The notes: generated from the sequence alone by a model not told the origin. A stretch of DNA of 64,000 nt from Desulfovibrio psychrotolerans (GCF_013340305.1 NZ_BLVP01000001.1:496001-560000); one strand, 5' to 3'; positions 8,810 to 17,311 are shown, numbered from the stretch's first letter. Numbers and translations: made by a program.

Positions 8810-9400
8810 TTATTTTTCCACCCATTTTTCCAATATGGCGTTGTACTCTTCTTCCGTATAGGTAGGAGAATCGTACTTTCCTGCCAACTGCCGTTGGCGG
8901 GCCGCTTCCGACAGGATGACGGCTGCGGCAACGGAAACATTGAAGCTCTGGATCATGCCATACATGGGAATGTAGACCTCGCCATCCACAAGCCCCACCA
9001 GTTCAGAGTCCACACCCCGATGCTCGTTCCCCATGATCACAGCCGTGGGCCGCGCCAGATCATACTCCTGCAACGGCCTTGCGGCAGGTGTGCAACTGGT
9101 GGCCAGCACCTGCATGCCCTCTGCACGCAAAGCCTTCATCAGGCTCTGCTCATCCTTGTGCCGCACAGTATCCACCCACTTGCGCGCAGAGGCGGACGAA
9201 CTGGCTCCCAGTGTGGGAAAAGCGGTGTCAGTATAGTACAGATGCACCCTGGGAACACCAAAGGCATCACAGCTTCTGTATATGGCCGACACATTGTGCG
9301 GGTCGTGGATGTTGGCAAGCACCAACGTCAGATCCTTCTGCCTGAGCGCAAGCACGCGCCGCAGCTTTTCAAGCCTTTGTGTAGTTCTTTCTCTCACCAT
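8810..9400 (-). CDS. trmH: TrmH/SpoU-family 2'-O-ribose RNA methyltransferase
   Basis: A 196-residue SPOUT methyltransferase resembling TrmH, which methylates the 2'-OH of G18 in tRNA. The three SPOUT motifs are present: NIHDPHNVSAIYRSCDAFG (motif 1), VIMGNEHRGVDSE (motif 2) and IPMYGMIQSFNVSVAAAV (motif 3), the last two forming the trefoil-knot SAM site. The short N-terminal RERTTQRLEKLRRVLALRQ is the usual TrmH tRNA-binding helix. Length is slightly below enterobacterial TrmH (229), with a short C-terminal extension. Closely related SPOUT enzymes with other targets cannot be ruled out. Confidence 0.88.
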   Translation of the reverse strand: MVRERTTQRLEKLRRVLALRQKDLTLVLANIHDPHNVSAIYRSCDAFGVPRVHLYYTDTAFPTLGASSSASARKWVDTVRHKDEQSLMKALRAEGMQVLATSCTPAARPLQEYDLARPTAVIMGNEHRGVDSELVGLVDGEVYIPMYGMIQSFNVSVAAAVILSEAARQRQLAGKYDSPTYTEEEYNAILEKWVEK

Positions 9401-9680
9401 TCTTTTTCACCGATGCATACATCATATTTAATAGGTTCACCGCAGTAAAAACGCGAACTTCGCTTTACGGATGTTTCCTTCAATTGTCACCCCCGGCGGT
9501 GGGGTATAAAACCGAAAAACCAACATCTTTCCCCTTTGTCCGCTTTTACGGGTCAACATTCTGAATACATTGATTAAATAAGCTTTCTACCGGGTTTTAT
9601 TAAATTTTTCTGTCTTCGTCTATTGAAAAGTACCTTCCGTCTGGGTAGAAGTACACAGGTCATGCAAATTCTTTACACCT

Positions 9681-9800
9681 TAACAGCACCATAGGTGCCA
9701 GCTTCCATCGAAGCTGAGACTGGGTTAGGCCGACGGTATTCCGGCTGAAGGGGTTCTCCGGAGTCATCGTCGCAAGGCATTTCTACATCGCGAAAGAGTA
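9681..9800 (+). ncRNA. Structured 5' leader of the Na+/H+ antiporter, candidate cation riboswitch
   Basis: The ~400-base gap before the antiporter contains a compact folded segment. CACC/GGTG (9687-9697) forms a small hairpin. CAGCTTC/GAAGCTG (9699-9716) forms a 7-bp stem with a tetraloop, followed by GAGACTGGGTTAGGCC. Then GCCG/CGGC (9729-9745) pairs. The arrangement and the downstream antiporter recall the nhaA-I motif described as a Li+-responsive riboswitch; I recall the family from memory and cannot run a covariance search. The segment ends about 40 bases before the start codon, where it could gate the AAGGAGG site. Confidence 0.5.
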
Positions 9801-9836
9801 TGGACGTTGACTGAAGACAACAAGGAGGCTGATACG

Positions 9837-11276
9837 GTGTTTACCTGGCGTACCATCAAATCATTGGCTGTCACTGCTGCCACACTGGCTGCCATCATGC
9901 TGCCCGCACTGGCTGTTGCCGCCGGTGCCGACGCACCGCATCTGGACGGCGGCGAACTTTCCGCCCTCTGGGTCATTCCCTTTGCCTGCATGCTGCTCTC
10001 CATCGCCATTTTTCCTCTGGCTGCCCCTCACTTCTGGCACCACCATTTCGGAAAAGTTTCGGCATTCTGGGCGCTTGCATTCCTCATTCCCTTTACCATC
10101 CAGTTCGGTTTCTCCCTTGCGCTGTATGAGACCCTGCATACGCTGTTCCTTGAATACATTCCGTTCATCATCCTGCTGTTCGCCCTGTTCACTGTGGCGG
10201 GCGGCGTGCGGCTCACGGGTACGCTCGTGGGCACCCCGATGCTGAACACCATCATCCTGATCATAGGCACCCTGCTGGCAAGCTGGATGGGAACCACCGG
10301 CGCAGCCATGCTGCTTATCCGTCCCCTGCTGCGCGCCAACGCGCACCGCAAGTACCGGGTGCACACCGTTGTGTTTTTCATCTTCCTTGTCGCCAACATA
10401 GGCGGCTCCCTGACGCCGCTGGGCGACCCGCCGCTGTTCCTGGGCTTCCTGAAGGGTGTTTCCTTCTTCTGGACCACCATTCACATGTTCCTGCCCATGA
10501 TGTTCCTGCTCTGCCTGCTGCTTCCTGCCTACTTCATCATGGACACCATCCTGTTCGGCAAGGAAGGCAAGCCCATGCCCAAGAACGCCGGTGCTGAAGC
10601 AGGCGAAAAGTTCGGCATGGAAGGCAAGGTTAACCTGCTGCTCCTGCTCGGCGTTGTCGGCTCCGTGCTGCTTTCCGGCATGTGGCGTCCCGGCGTGTAT
10701 GTTGACGTTTACCACACGCATGTGGAACTGCAGAACATTGTGCGCGATCTTCTGCTGCTCACCATCGCAGGGCTTTCCCTCAAGCTTACCGACCCGGAAA
10801 GCCGTCGCAAGAACGACTTCAACTGGTTCCCCATTGTGGAAGTGGGCAAGCTCTTCGCGGGCATATTCATTTCCATGATTCCCGCTATTGCCATCCTGAA
10901 GGCGGGAACCAGCGGCGCGCTTGCCGGCATAATCAATCTGGTCACGCGCGACGGCGAACCTGTGAACGATATGTACTTCTGGCTCACCGGCTCCCTGTCT
11001 GCATTCCTTGACAATGCGCCGACCTACCTGGTGTTCTTCAACACCGCAGGTGGTGACGCCGTATACCTTATGGACCATGTGGAAACCCTGATTGCCATCT
11101 CCATGGGCGCGGTGTTCATGGGAGCCATGACCTACATAGGCAACGCTCCCAACTTTATGGTCCGCTCCATCGCAGAAGATCAGGGTGTGAAAATGCCCAG
11201 CTTCTTCGGCTACATGGCATGGTCCGTAGCGTTCCTGATTCCCTGCTTCATTCTCTTGTCTATCATCTTCATATAG
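9837..11276 (+). CDS. nhaD: NhaD/ArsB-superfamily Na+/H+ antiporter
   Basis: 479 residues with about twelve hydrophobic segments, of the ion-transporter superfamily (NhaD-like). Diagnostic stretches are GGSLTPLGDPPLFLGFL, SAFLDNAPTYLVFF and MTYIGNAPNFMVRSIAE; the paired Asn-Ala-Pro loops are typical of this antiporter group. It would exchange Na+ or Li+ for H+ at the inner membrane. The start is GTG 9837, decided by a perfect AAGGAGG at 9822-9828 with eight bases spacing; a TTG ten codons upstream would place that site inside the gene. A leader with riboswitch-like structure precedes it and a strong terminator follows, so it is probably monocistronic. Confidence 0.85.
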   Translation: MFTWRTIKSLAVTAATLAAIMLPALAVAAGADAPHLDGGELSALWVIPFACMLLSIAIFPLAAPHFWHHHFGKVSAFWALAFLIPFTIQFGFSLALYETLHTLFLEYIPFIILLFALFTVAGGVRLTGTLVGTPMLNTIILIIGTLLASWMGTTGAAMLLIRPLLRANAHRKYRVHTVVFFIFLVANIGGSLTPLGDPPLFLGFLKGVSFFWTTIHMFLPMMFLLCLLLPAYFIMDTILFGKEGKPMPKNAGAEAGEKFGMEGKVNLLLLLGVVGSVLLSGMWRPGVYVDVYHTHVELQNIVRDLLLLTIAGLSLKLTDPESRRKNDFNWFPIVEVGKLFAGIFISMIPAIAILKAGTSGALAGIINLVTRDGEPVNDMYFWLTGSLSAFLDNAPTYLVFFNTAGGDAVYLMDHVETLIAISMGAVFMGAMTYIGNAPNFMVRSIAEDQGVKMPSFFGYMAWSVAFLIPCFILLSIIFI

Positions 11277-11298
11277 GCACGGGAGATTCCGCTTCACC

Positions 11299-11335
11299 GG
11301 CCCCGGCAAGGCACACGCCCTGCCGGGGCCTTTTT
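11299..11335 (+). terminator. Intrinsic terminator after the antiporter gene
   Basis: GGCCCCGGCA (11299-11308) pairs perfectly with TGCCGGGGCC (11321-11330), followed by TTTTT. It begins 23 bases after the stop codon. Confidence 0.9.
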
Positions 11336-11502
11336 ACTCCTGCCGAAGAGTGGCAACGACATTGAGCATTCGCACACTTTTTTCCGTTTTGTGGCACGTT
11401 GACGGAAAACTCTTCCGGATGGTATGCAGCACATCCTAGGGCATTCGCTGCGCACCGGCCTTTCCGGCTCTGCGCACTCTGCCGCCAGCAACGGAGCACA
11501 CC

Positions 11503-12267
11503 ATGCATATATCCGAAGGCGTTCTGCCGCCGCTCATCCTTGCCGGTTCCGCCTGCCTCACTGTAGCGGGTACCGCCATTGGACTGAGAAAGCTCGATTA
11601 CGACAACCTCGTCACCGTTGCCATTCTTGCCGCCGCCTTTTTTGTAGCCTCGCTCATCCACGTGCCCATCGGGCCCACTTCGGCCCATCTTATCCTGAAC
11701 GGGCTGCTGGGCGTTATCATGGGCTGGGCCGCCTTTCCCGCCATTCTTGTGGGGCTGACCCTGCAGGCCATGCTGTTCCAGTTCGGCGGCCTGACCACGC
11801 TCGGGGCAAACACCCTGAACATGGCGCTGCCTCCGGTGCTCTGCTTCTATATTTTCCGCCCGATGCTGGGCGGCTCAGCTTCGCGCCGCTCTGTGGCCGC
11901 TTTTGCCTGCGGCGCAACCGCCGTGGGCCTTTCTGCAGTATTTACGGCTGCCACGCTGGCCCTTGCGGGGGATGCCTTCTTCCATGTAGCGCAGGTGCTG
12001 CTGCTTTCCAGCATTCCTGTCATGCTCATTGAGGGGGTTATAACGGCGGGGATTGTGGGCTTTCTCGCCAAGGTGCGCCCGGAGGTGCTGTTTTTCGCCT
12101 CCGCTCCCGGCAGGTACGGTATTACAAGCGCACCGACAGTGCCGTCAGATCAAACGGCATGTGGCCAAACAGCACATGATAAGCACTCGAGCCGCGCGGA
12201 CAGTACAGGTAACACGGACAACGCGGCGCCGGATTCCCCGCAACCTCTCAGCGCCACCGCGCGCTAG
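11503..12267 (+). CDS. cbiM: ECF-type Ni2+/Co2+ transporter S-component CbiM
   Basis: 254-residue membrane protein beginning MHISEGVLPP; the N-terminal Met-His(-x)-Ser/Glu segment forms the metal site in CbiM/NikM, so this start is fixed by chemistry as well as by CGGAG upstream. HVPIGPTSAHLILNGLLG and FGGLTTLGANTLNM are family signatures. About six helices end near residue 205. The last ~45 residues are polar, low-complexity and contain His, Cys and Asp. No separate CbiN or NikN gene follows. Specificity for nickel versus cobalt cannot be decided; Desulfovibrio needs both, for hydrogenases and corrinoids. Confidence 0.92.
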   Translation: MHISEGVLPPLILAGSACLTVAGTAIGLRKLDYDNLVTVAILAAAFFVASLIHVPIGPTSAHLILNGLLGVIMGWAAFPAILVGLTLQAMLFQFGGLTTLGANTLNMALPPVLCFYIFRPMLGGSASRRSVAAFACGATAVGLSAVFTAATLALAGDAFFHVAQVLLLSSIPVMLIEGVITAGIVGFLAKVRPEVLFFASAPGRYGITSAPTVPSDQTACGQTAHDKHSSRADSTGNTDNAAPDSPQPLSATAR

Positions 12268-12276
12268 GCACCGACC

Positions 12277-13056
12277 ATGCTGGACGAGCCGTTCTCTCTG
12301 GGCAGCAGCCGCCTGCACCGTATGGATGCCCGCTGCAAGCTGCCCGTTGCCTGCCTGTGCGCCCTTGTCTTCGCCCTGATACAGTCACCCGAAGCGGCTG
12401 CCGCTGCCCTTGGCTATGCCGTCCTGCTGGTTGCCGTGGCAAGGCTGCCCCTGTTTTCCCTGCTGAAACGCCTTGCCGTGGTCAATATTTTTATCGGGCT
12501 TCTCTGGCTCTTTCTGCCCTTTTCCACACCGGGCACCCCCGTTACCACCCTCGGGCCGTTCACGGCCACGCACGAAGGTTTGCAGCTTGCCACCCTCATC
12601 ACCCTGAAATCAAATGCCATAGTGCTCTCTTTTATCGCCCTTGCGGCTACCTCGTCCATCACTGCCATGGGCGGGGCACTCCGCGCCCTGCGTGTGCCGG
12701 ACAAACTCTCGCTGCTGTTTCTCTTCACGTGGCGCTATGTCCATGTCATCGCACAGGAATACTCCCGGCTGCATACGGCGGCAAAGGTGCGGGGCTTTGT
12801 TCCTTCCACCGCCATGCATACCTACCGCACCTACGCTAATCTGGCCGCCATGGTGCTGATACGCAGTTGGGACCGGGCGGAAAGGGTAAACGACGCCATG
12901 CGCCTGCGGGGATTCACCGGCACGTTTCGCTCCCTGCGCCCGGCACCGTTGTCCGGAGGCGATGCAGCCATTGCGGTGCTGCTTTCGCTCCCCCCGCTTG
13001 TGTACGGACTCTCCCGGCTTATTTCCACCCTCATGCCCATTTCAGGAACATCATGA
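12277..13056 (+). CDS. cbiQ: ECF transporter transmembrane component CbiQ
   Basis: 259-residue T-component of the CbiMQO transporter. Hydrophobic helices are followed by the cytoplasmic coupling motifs: AAKVRGF (about residues 169-175) and AMRLRGF (about 210-216), the two Ala-Arg-Gly signatures that contact the ATPase. It starts 9 bases after cbiM and overlaps cbiO by ATGA, showing an operon with coupled translation. Confidence 0.92.
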   Translation: MLDEPFSLGSSRLHRMDARCKLPVACLCALVFALIQSPEAAAAALGYAVLLVAVARLPLFSLLKRLAVVNIFIGLLWLFLPFSTPGTPVTTLGPFTATHEGLQLATLITLKSNAIVLSFIALAATSSITAMGGALRALRVPDKLSLLFLFTWRYVHVIAQEYSRLHTAAKVRGFVPSTAMHTYRTYANLAAMVLIRSWDRAERVNDAMRLRGFTGTFRSLRPAPLSGGDAAIAVLLSLPPLVYGLSRLISTLMPISGTS

Positions 13057-13838
13057 CGCATACGCCTTCCGCCGTTTCAGCCTGCACATCGTCAGGCGGG
13101 CAGCAGAATCCTTCCGTCCTGCTGGAGACGCTCGACATTGCCTACACCTATCCCGGAGCATCCGCGCCCGCCCTCAAAGATGCCTCCCTGCGGATTGAAC
13201 AGGGAATGCGAATAGGAGTTATGGGGCACAATGGCAGCGGCAAGACCACCCTGTTTCACATCATCATGGGGTTGGTTACGCCGCACGCGGGCGAGGTGCG
13301 CTTTCTGCAACGGCCCATGCGCACGGAAAAAGACTTCCGGCAACTGCGCAGGGAAGTGGGGCTGCTGTTCCAGCAATCGGATGATCAGCTGTTCTGCCCC
13401 ACGGTGCTGGAAGACGTGGCCTTCGGGCCGTTGAATCTGGGCAAGACGCCTGACGAAGCGCGGGATATTGCCAGAGAAACGCTGCGCAACGTGGGGCTGC
13501 GCAACTTTGAACAGCGCATTACCCACAGGCTTTCCGGCGGTGAGAAGAAAATGGTTGCGCTGGCGGCAGTGCTCGCCATGCAGCCGCAGGTGCTGCTGCT
13601 GGACGAACCCACAAATGATCTGGACCCGCACACCCGCGAGCACCTTATTGAACAGCTCAACGCGCTGCCGGTAACGCGCTGCATCATCTCCCACGACTGG
13701 GATTTTCTGGAACGCACATGCAGCAGCTTTGTTTCGCTGCGTCAGGGCAGCGTACACAAGACGGATCATGTTCCGCATGTGCATGTGCACATCCATGACG
13801 GCGGAGATACCGAACACAGGCACGAAGACCACGATTAA
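13053..13838 (+). CDS. cbiO: ECF transporter ATPase CbiO with His-rich tail
   Basis: 261-residue ABC ATPase powering CbiMQ. Walker A is GHNGSGKTT, the signature LSGGEKK, Walker B VLLLDEPT, and the switch His is in CIISHDW. The start ATG overlaps the cbiQ stop. An unusual feature is the C-terminal tail of about 27 residues (235-261) with nine histidines, in HVPHVHVHIH and EHRHEDHD. Such tails bind transition metals in other nickel proteins (established for accessory proteins such as HypB), so cytoplasmic Ni/Co buffering or sensing at the transporter is a reasonable inference. Confidence 0.93.
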   Translation: MTHTPSAVSACTSSGGQQNPSVLLETLDIAYTYPGASAPALKDASLRIEQGMRIGVMGHNGSGKTTLFHIIMGLVTPHAGEVRFLQRPMRTEKDFRQLRREVGLLFQQSDDQLFCPTVLEDVAFGPLNLGKTPDEARDIARETLRNVGLRNFEQRITHRLSGGEKKMVALAAVLAMQPQVLLLDEPTNDLDPHTREHLIEQLNALPVTRCIISHDWDFLERTCSSFVSLRQGSVHKTDHVPHVHVHIHDGGDTEHRHEDHD

Positions 13839-13870
13839 CCCCTGCCGAGAACGCTGGCAATCATAGCGAT

Positions 13871-13903
13871 TTCTGCGGCTTCTGCGGCTTCTGCGGCTTC
13901 TGA
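13871..13903. repeat. 9-bp tandem repeat
   Basis: TTCTGCGGC occurs three times head to tail followed by a partial TTCTG, in the gap between the convergent cbiO and GT9 genes. It is out of any supported gene. No function is evident; copy-number variation by slippage is plausible. Confidence 0.75.
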
Positions 13904-13934
13904 TGGTGCCGCAAGGTCCATCAGACATCTGACT

Positions 13935-14990
13935 TCAGATGTCTTGACGCGGCGAAAACAACTTGGGCTGCACGTCCTCCCACACCCGGTCCGGCGTAAC
14001 GTTTTTCATGCAGTCGAAGTGGCCCTTGGGACAGGTTTGCGGGCCGTGCAGACCGCACGGACGGCATGGGACGTCTGCCTCCAGCACTGTGGAGCCGTTG
14101 CCGCGCGGGAAAAAGCCCAACGCGCGTACCGTAGGGCCAAAAATGGCGGTGACAGGAGTGCGCTGCGCCCATGCAATGTGCATGGGGCCTGAGTCATTGG
14201 TCACATAGCAGTTCAGCCTGCCCAGATAGGCCGCAAGAACCGGCAGCGAAAGCTGCCCGGAAAGATCGGTCACCATGCCCGGACCGCCCATGCCGTCTCC
14301 CACTCCGCTCAGTTCGAGCACCTCGCGGGCCATGGCTTCCTCGCCGGGACCGCCGAAGAGCAGCACCTGCGCCCCTGCTTCTGCCGCGCGGCGCACAACC
14401 TGCGCAAAGCCTGCGGCGGGCCAGCGTTTTGTGCCCCACACGGAACCGGGATGCACGCCCAGAACGGGCCGGGTCACATGCTGGCGCCAGAACGTGGCAG
14501 CGGCAGCATAGGCTTCATGCGGGAGCACCATCTCCGGCCAATGCTCCATATGCTCAATTCCCAGCGGTTTCACCAGTTGCAGCAGACGCTCGATTTCATC
14601 AAGCCTGTCAAAGCTCCGGTCCACCGTGTGGGTATAGAACCAGTTGTTGATGAAAGGACGATTGTACCCTATGCGCGTGCGCGCGCTGGTCCAGCGGGCA
14701 ATAATGCCGCTGCGCACACTTGAATGGGCCGAAATCCACAGGGAATAGTTGCAGGCGGCAAGCCTGCGTCCCATGGCAACGGCAGCGCCGAGGCCGTTCT
14801 CTCCCCCGCGCTTGTCGTATTCATACACGGCGTCCAGCTCCGGTTGCGCCTCGAACAGCCCCTTCAACCCCCTGCGCACGTAAAAATGAATGGCGGAATG
14901 GGGATACGCAGCCTTCAGCGTGCGGATGAGCGGCAGCGTGAGCACCGCATCTCCCAAAAACGCCGTATTCCATACACCGATGACGCTCAT
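13935..14990 (-). CDS. Glycosyltransferase family 9 (heptosyltransferase-like)
   Basis: 351 residues, GT-B fold, resembling WaaF/WaaC heptosyltransferases that add L-glycero-D-manno-heptose to LPS core. The N-terminus has NTAFLGDAVLTLPLIRTLK (nucleotide-sugar loop region). The C-terminal half has VLGVHPGSVWGTKRWP and YVTNDSGPMHIAWA, the ADP-heptose binding signatures, then TAIFGPT. A Cys-rich segment, CRPCGLHGPQTCPKGHFDC, near the end is common in this subfamily. It overlaps the downstream end of the GmhB-like gene by ATGA, which supports a heptose/LPS role. WaaF versus WaaC is not resolved. Confidence 0.88.
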   Translation of the reverse strand: MSVIGVWNTAFLGDAVLTLPLIRTLKAAYPHSAIHFYVRRGLKGLFEAQPELDAVYEYDKRGGENGLGAAVAMGRRLAACNYSLWISAHSSVRSGIIARWTSARTRIGYNRPFINNWFYTHTVDRSFDRLDEIERLLQLVKPLGIEHMEHWPEMVLPHEAYAAAATFWRQHVTRPVLGVHPGSVWGTKRWPAAGFAQVVRRAAEAGAQVLLFGGPGEEAMAREVLELSGVGDGMGGPGMVTDLSGQLSLPVLAAYLGRLNCYVTNDSGPMHIAWAQRTPVTAIFGPTVRALGFFPRGNGSTVLEADVPCRPCGLHGPQTCPKGHFDCMKNVTPDRVWEDVQPKLFSPRQDI

Positions 14991-15643
14991 TGCTCCGCCT
15001 CCCGCGTTGTTCCGAGAATCCAGTCCGCGGCGGCGTCCAGATCAGCAGCCACACAGTGCGGCCCGTATAGCCCGTATGGCCGGTCTGGCCCGTATGGCTC
15101 AGATTCCGGGAACGCTTTCCAGCGGACGGTTGCATTTTCGGACAAGCGGTCTGTGCCGGATATTCCCAGCTTCTCCGCCTCGACCCGCCCCTTGCCCGTA
15201 AGCACGAGCACCGACGCGGCAAGGCCCGCGTTCAGACCGAACACGACATCCGCCCGCTTGTCACCCAGCATCACGCTTTCTTCTGGCACGAGCCTGTTCT
15301 CCCTATGCAGGGTATCCCACATGCCGATCCCCGGCTTGCGGCATGGGCATTTCTCGTGGGGGGCATGCGGGCAGTGCAGCGTTCTCTCCACGATAATGCC
15401 ATGGGCAGCCAGCATGGCAGCCAGCCTGCGGGTGCAGGCCAGAAAGTCCTGCTCCGAAAAATACCCGCGCCCGATGCCGGACTGATTGGTCAGGATGAAC
15501 AGGCGCATTCCGGCTGCGGACAGCCGACGCAACCCCTCCACAGCCCCCGGCAGAAATTCCACCTGCTCCGGGTCGCTCAGATAGTGTTTGTCGTGAATGA
15601 CCGTGCCATCCCGGTCCAGAAGAATGTTGCGGATAGGGGACAT
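14987..15643 (-). CDS. gmhB: D-glycero-D-manno-heptose bisphosphate phosphatase (GmhB-like HAD)
   Basis: 218-residue HAD phosphatase: LLDRDGTVI (motif I nucleophile), FILTNQSGIGRGYF (motif II), a Cys/His zinc loop CPHAPHEKCPCRKPG, and VMLGDKRADVVFGLNAG (motif IV), all typical of GmhB, which dephosphorylates heptose 1,7-bisphosphate in LPS precursor synthesis. The ATG at 15643 has an ideal GAGGAG seven bases upstream. The downstream heptosyltransferase-like gene overlaps by four bases. Near the C-terminus (about residues 183-195) a Tyr/Pro/Gly-rich insertion encoded by 9-bp repeats interrupts the fold's end. Confidence 0.88.
   Translation of the reverse strand: MSPIRNILLDRDGTVIHDKHYLSDPEQVEFLPGAVEGLRRLSAAGMRLFILTNQSGIGRGYFSEQDFLACTRRLAAMLAAHGIIVERTLHCPHAPHEKCPCRKPGIGMWDTLHRENRLVPEESVMLGDKRADVVFGLNAGLAASVLVLTGKGRVEAEKLGISGTDRLSENATVRWKAFPESEPYGPDRPYGLYGPHCVAADLDAAADWILGTTREAEQ
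15061..15096. repeat. 9-bp tandem repeat inside gmhB
   Basis: Four 9-bp units related to GCCCGTATG lie head to tail within the gmhB C-terminal region. They encode PYGP/DRPYGLYGP-like peptide on the reverse strand. The unit length keeps frame, so expansion or contraction would change a surface loop without inactivating the protein. Confidence 0.7.
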
Positions 15644-15849
15644 GAAACGCTCCTCGTGCGGTTGCCGCGTGTTGTTGCATGCACGCGGCTTTTTGGCAAG
15701 ACTGTCCAGCAGAACTGCGCGCACCGCTTGCCTGCGGGTATTCTGCCTCAATCCTGTTGCTTTTCAGGGCATACGCCCTATAGAATATACCCAGAAGCAA
15801 CGATCGTTTCACATCACCCCAGCCTAACCATGCTCAAGGACATTTCGAT

Positions 15850-16887
15850 ATGTTGGAACTGACCCTGGCAGTAACCATAGCTCTGCTTGTTTCTTCCTAT
15901 TGTTCCGTGGCGGAAGCCGTGCTTTACTCTGTCCCGTGGAGCTATATAGAACGCCTACGCGCCAGCGGCCATCGTTCAGGAGAACTGCTTTATAAGCTTC
16001 GCAAGCACATTGAGAACCCGATAACCGCCGTCCTCACACTGAACACCGTAGCGCACACGGCAGGGGCAGCCGTGGCGGGAGCGGCTTTTGCCGATGTGTT
16101 CGGTGCCAGATACATGGCTATTTTTGCAGGACTTTTCACCATAGCAGTGCTTGTTATCTCCGAAATCCTGCCCAAGACCATAGGAGTAGCCTACGCACGC
16201 CCGCTTGCGCCAATCATAGCGCCACAGCTCAACGCACTGGTGTGGCTTCTCAAACCAATCATTGTAGTATGCGGAGCCTTGTCGCGACTGTTTACTCCGA
16301 GCAAAAGCGGCCCGCACACCAATGAAGACGACATACGGGCAGTTGTGAGCCTTTCTCAACGGTCCGGCACCATTAAGCCGTATGAAGAAACCGCCATCCG
16401 CAACATTCTCTCGCTGGACCACAAGCGTGTGGAAGACATAATGACCCCGCGCACGGTCACCTTCTCCCTTTCGGCAAATCTGACCGTACGTGAAGCAAAG
16501 GAAAAGGGCGACTTCTGGCATTACAGCCGCATCCCCGTATATGACGAACACAACGAAGACATGGTGGGCATTGTACTGCGCCGCGCCATTCTTGAAGAAC
16601 TTGCTGCCGACAGGCATGAAACCAAGCTCTCGGAAATAATGCGCCCCGTGCAGTTTATTCTGGAATCCGTAACACTCGATAAACTGCTGGAAAACTTTCT
16701 GGAAACGCGCATGCACCTGTTTGTGGTTCTAGACGAATACGGCGGGGTTTCCGGCGTGGTGAGCCTTGAAGACGTGGTGGAGGAGATTCTGGGCAAGGAG
16801 ATAGTGGACGAGACCGACCGCGTGGAAGACATGCGCCAACTGGCCCGCCGCAAACGGGGACAGTTGAGCAAGGGGTCAGGAATATAG
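15850..16887 (+). CDS. CNNM/CBS-domain membrane protein (hemolysin/CorC-like family)
   Basis: 345 residues. An N-terminal CNNM (DUF21) membrane domain of about four helices (residues 1-140; AEAVLYSVPWSYIERLR, ISEILPKTIGVAYA) is followed by a CBS pair (about 195-320; VEDIMTPRTVTFSL, YSRIPVYDEHNEDMVGIV, LDEYGGVSGVVSLEDVVEEI). The C-terminal CorC_HlyC domain found in many family members is absent; the protein ends soon after the CBS pair. Members are linked to Mg2+/Co2+ efflux or sodium-coupled transport. AAGGA precedes ATG 15850. Substrate unknown. Confidence 0.88.
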   Translation: MLELTLAVTIALLVSSYCSVAEAVLYSVPWSYIERLRASGHRSGELLYKLRKHIENPITAVLTLNTVAHTAGAAVAGAAFADVFGARYMAIFAGLFTIAVLVISEILPKTIGVAYARPLAPIIAPQLNALVWLLKPIIVVCGALSRLFTPSKSGPHTNEDDIRAVVSLSQRSGTIKPYEETAIRNILSLDHKRVEDIMTPRTVTFSLSANLTVREAKEKGDFWHYSRIPVYDEHNEDMVGIVLRRAILEELAADRHETKLSEIMRPVQFILESVTLDKLLENFLETRMHLFVVLDEYGGVSGVVSLEDVVEEILGKEIVDETDRVEDMRQLARRKRGQLSKGSGI

Positions 16888-17311
16888 GCTATCAGCACAC
16901 AGGCCGGCGCCATGTGCAGTTTTCTTCACATGGCGCTATTATCAATGCATTTCGGGTTGTTATCAGGCAATAACAGGCTGTTGTGTATATTTTTTTTACT
17001 TGGAAAGCCCGCCCCCATGGGGTACATCGCCTTGTACGCGCTTATACGTTGCGCAAGGCGGCTATCTGTTCGGGAAAACTGCCCGAAAGGGCCAGACAAG
17101 AACAGAAGCACGACACAGGCTGCTCATACGGGGGTCTGATGCGAGCCTGCTCCGCAGGCGAAGAGATTGCGGTATTTTGACGGGACGAGAACCTCGTAAC
17201 GCAGTTCAAAATGCCTTGCAATCAGGAATTATTCTCACTAAGATGGAAGCATGCCAACTGTAATCTCTGCTGCCCGCATGGGCGGCAACACCGTTTCCGT
17301 CAGGAGGCCAC
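16888..17311. other. Intergenic region between the CNNM gene and ccmE
   Basis: It contains a perfect 10-bp inverted repeat GCGCCATGTG/CACATGGCGC (16907-16936, 10-base loop) just after the CNNM gene, without a good T tail. An AT-rich stretch with eight T lies at about 16988-16996. Two consecutive hairpins before ccmE are listed separately. No gene is supported. Confidence 0.6.
17145..17223 (+). promoter_or_regulatory. Folded leader upstream of ccmE
   Basis: A small hairpin GCCTGC/GCAGGC (17145-17159, 3-base loop) is followed by a long interrupted stem. In that stem GATTGC pairs with GCAATC (17165-17170 with 17218-17223), ATTTTGA with TCAAAAT (17174-17180 with 17206-17212), and ACGAG with CTCGT (17185-17189 with 17193-17197). 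Three stacked helices with internal loops resemble a regulatory RNA more than a terminator. It ends about 80 bases before the AGGAGG of ccmE. No known riboswitch class was recognised. Confidence 0.45.

Noticed and set aside
9694-9725. TPP riboswitch (thi-box) resemblance
   Set aside because: GGTGCC and CTGAGA occur, but the second conserved half of the TPP aptamer is absent and the downstream gene is an antiporter.
16888-17311. tRNA or known small RNA in the gap before ccmE
   Set aside because: No T-loop or anticodon-arm pattern, and no match to recalled tmRNA, 6S or SRP features.
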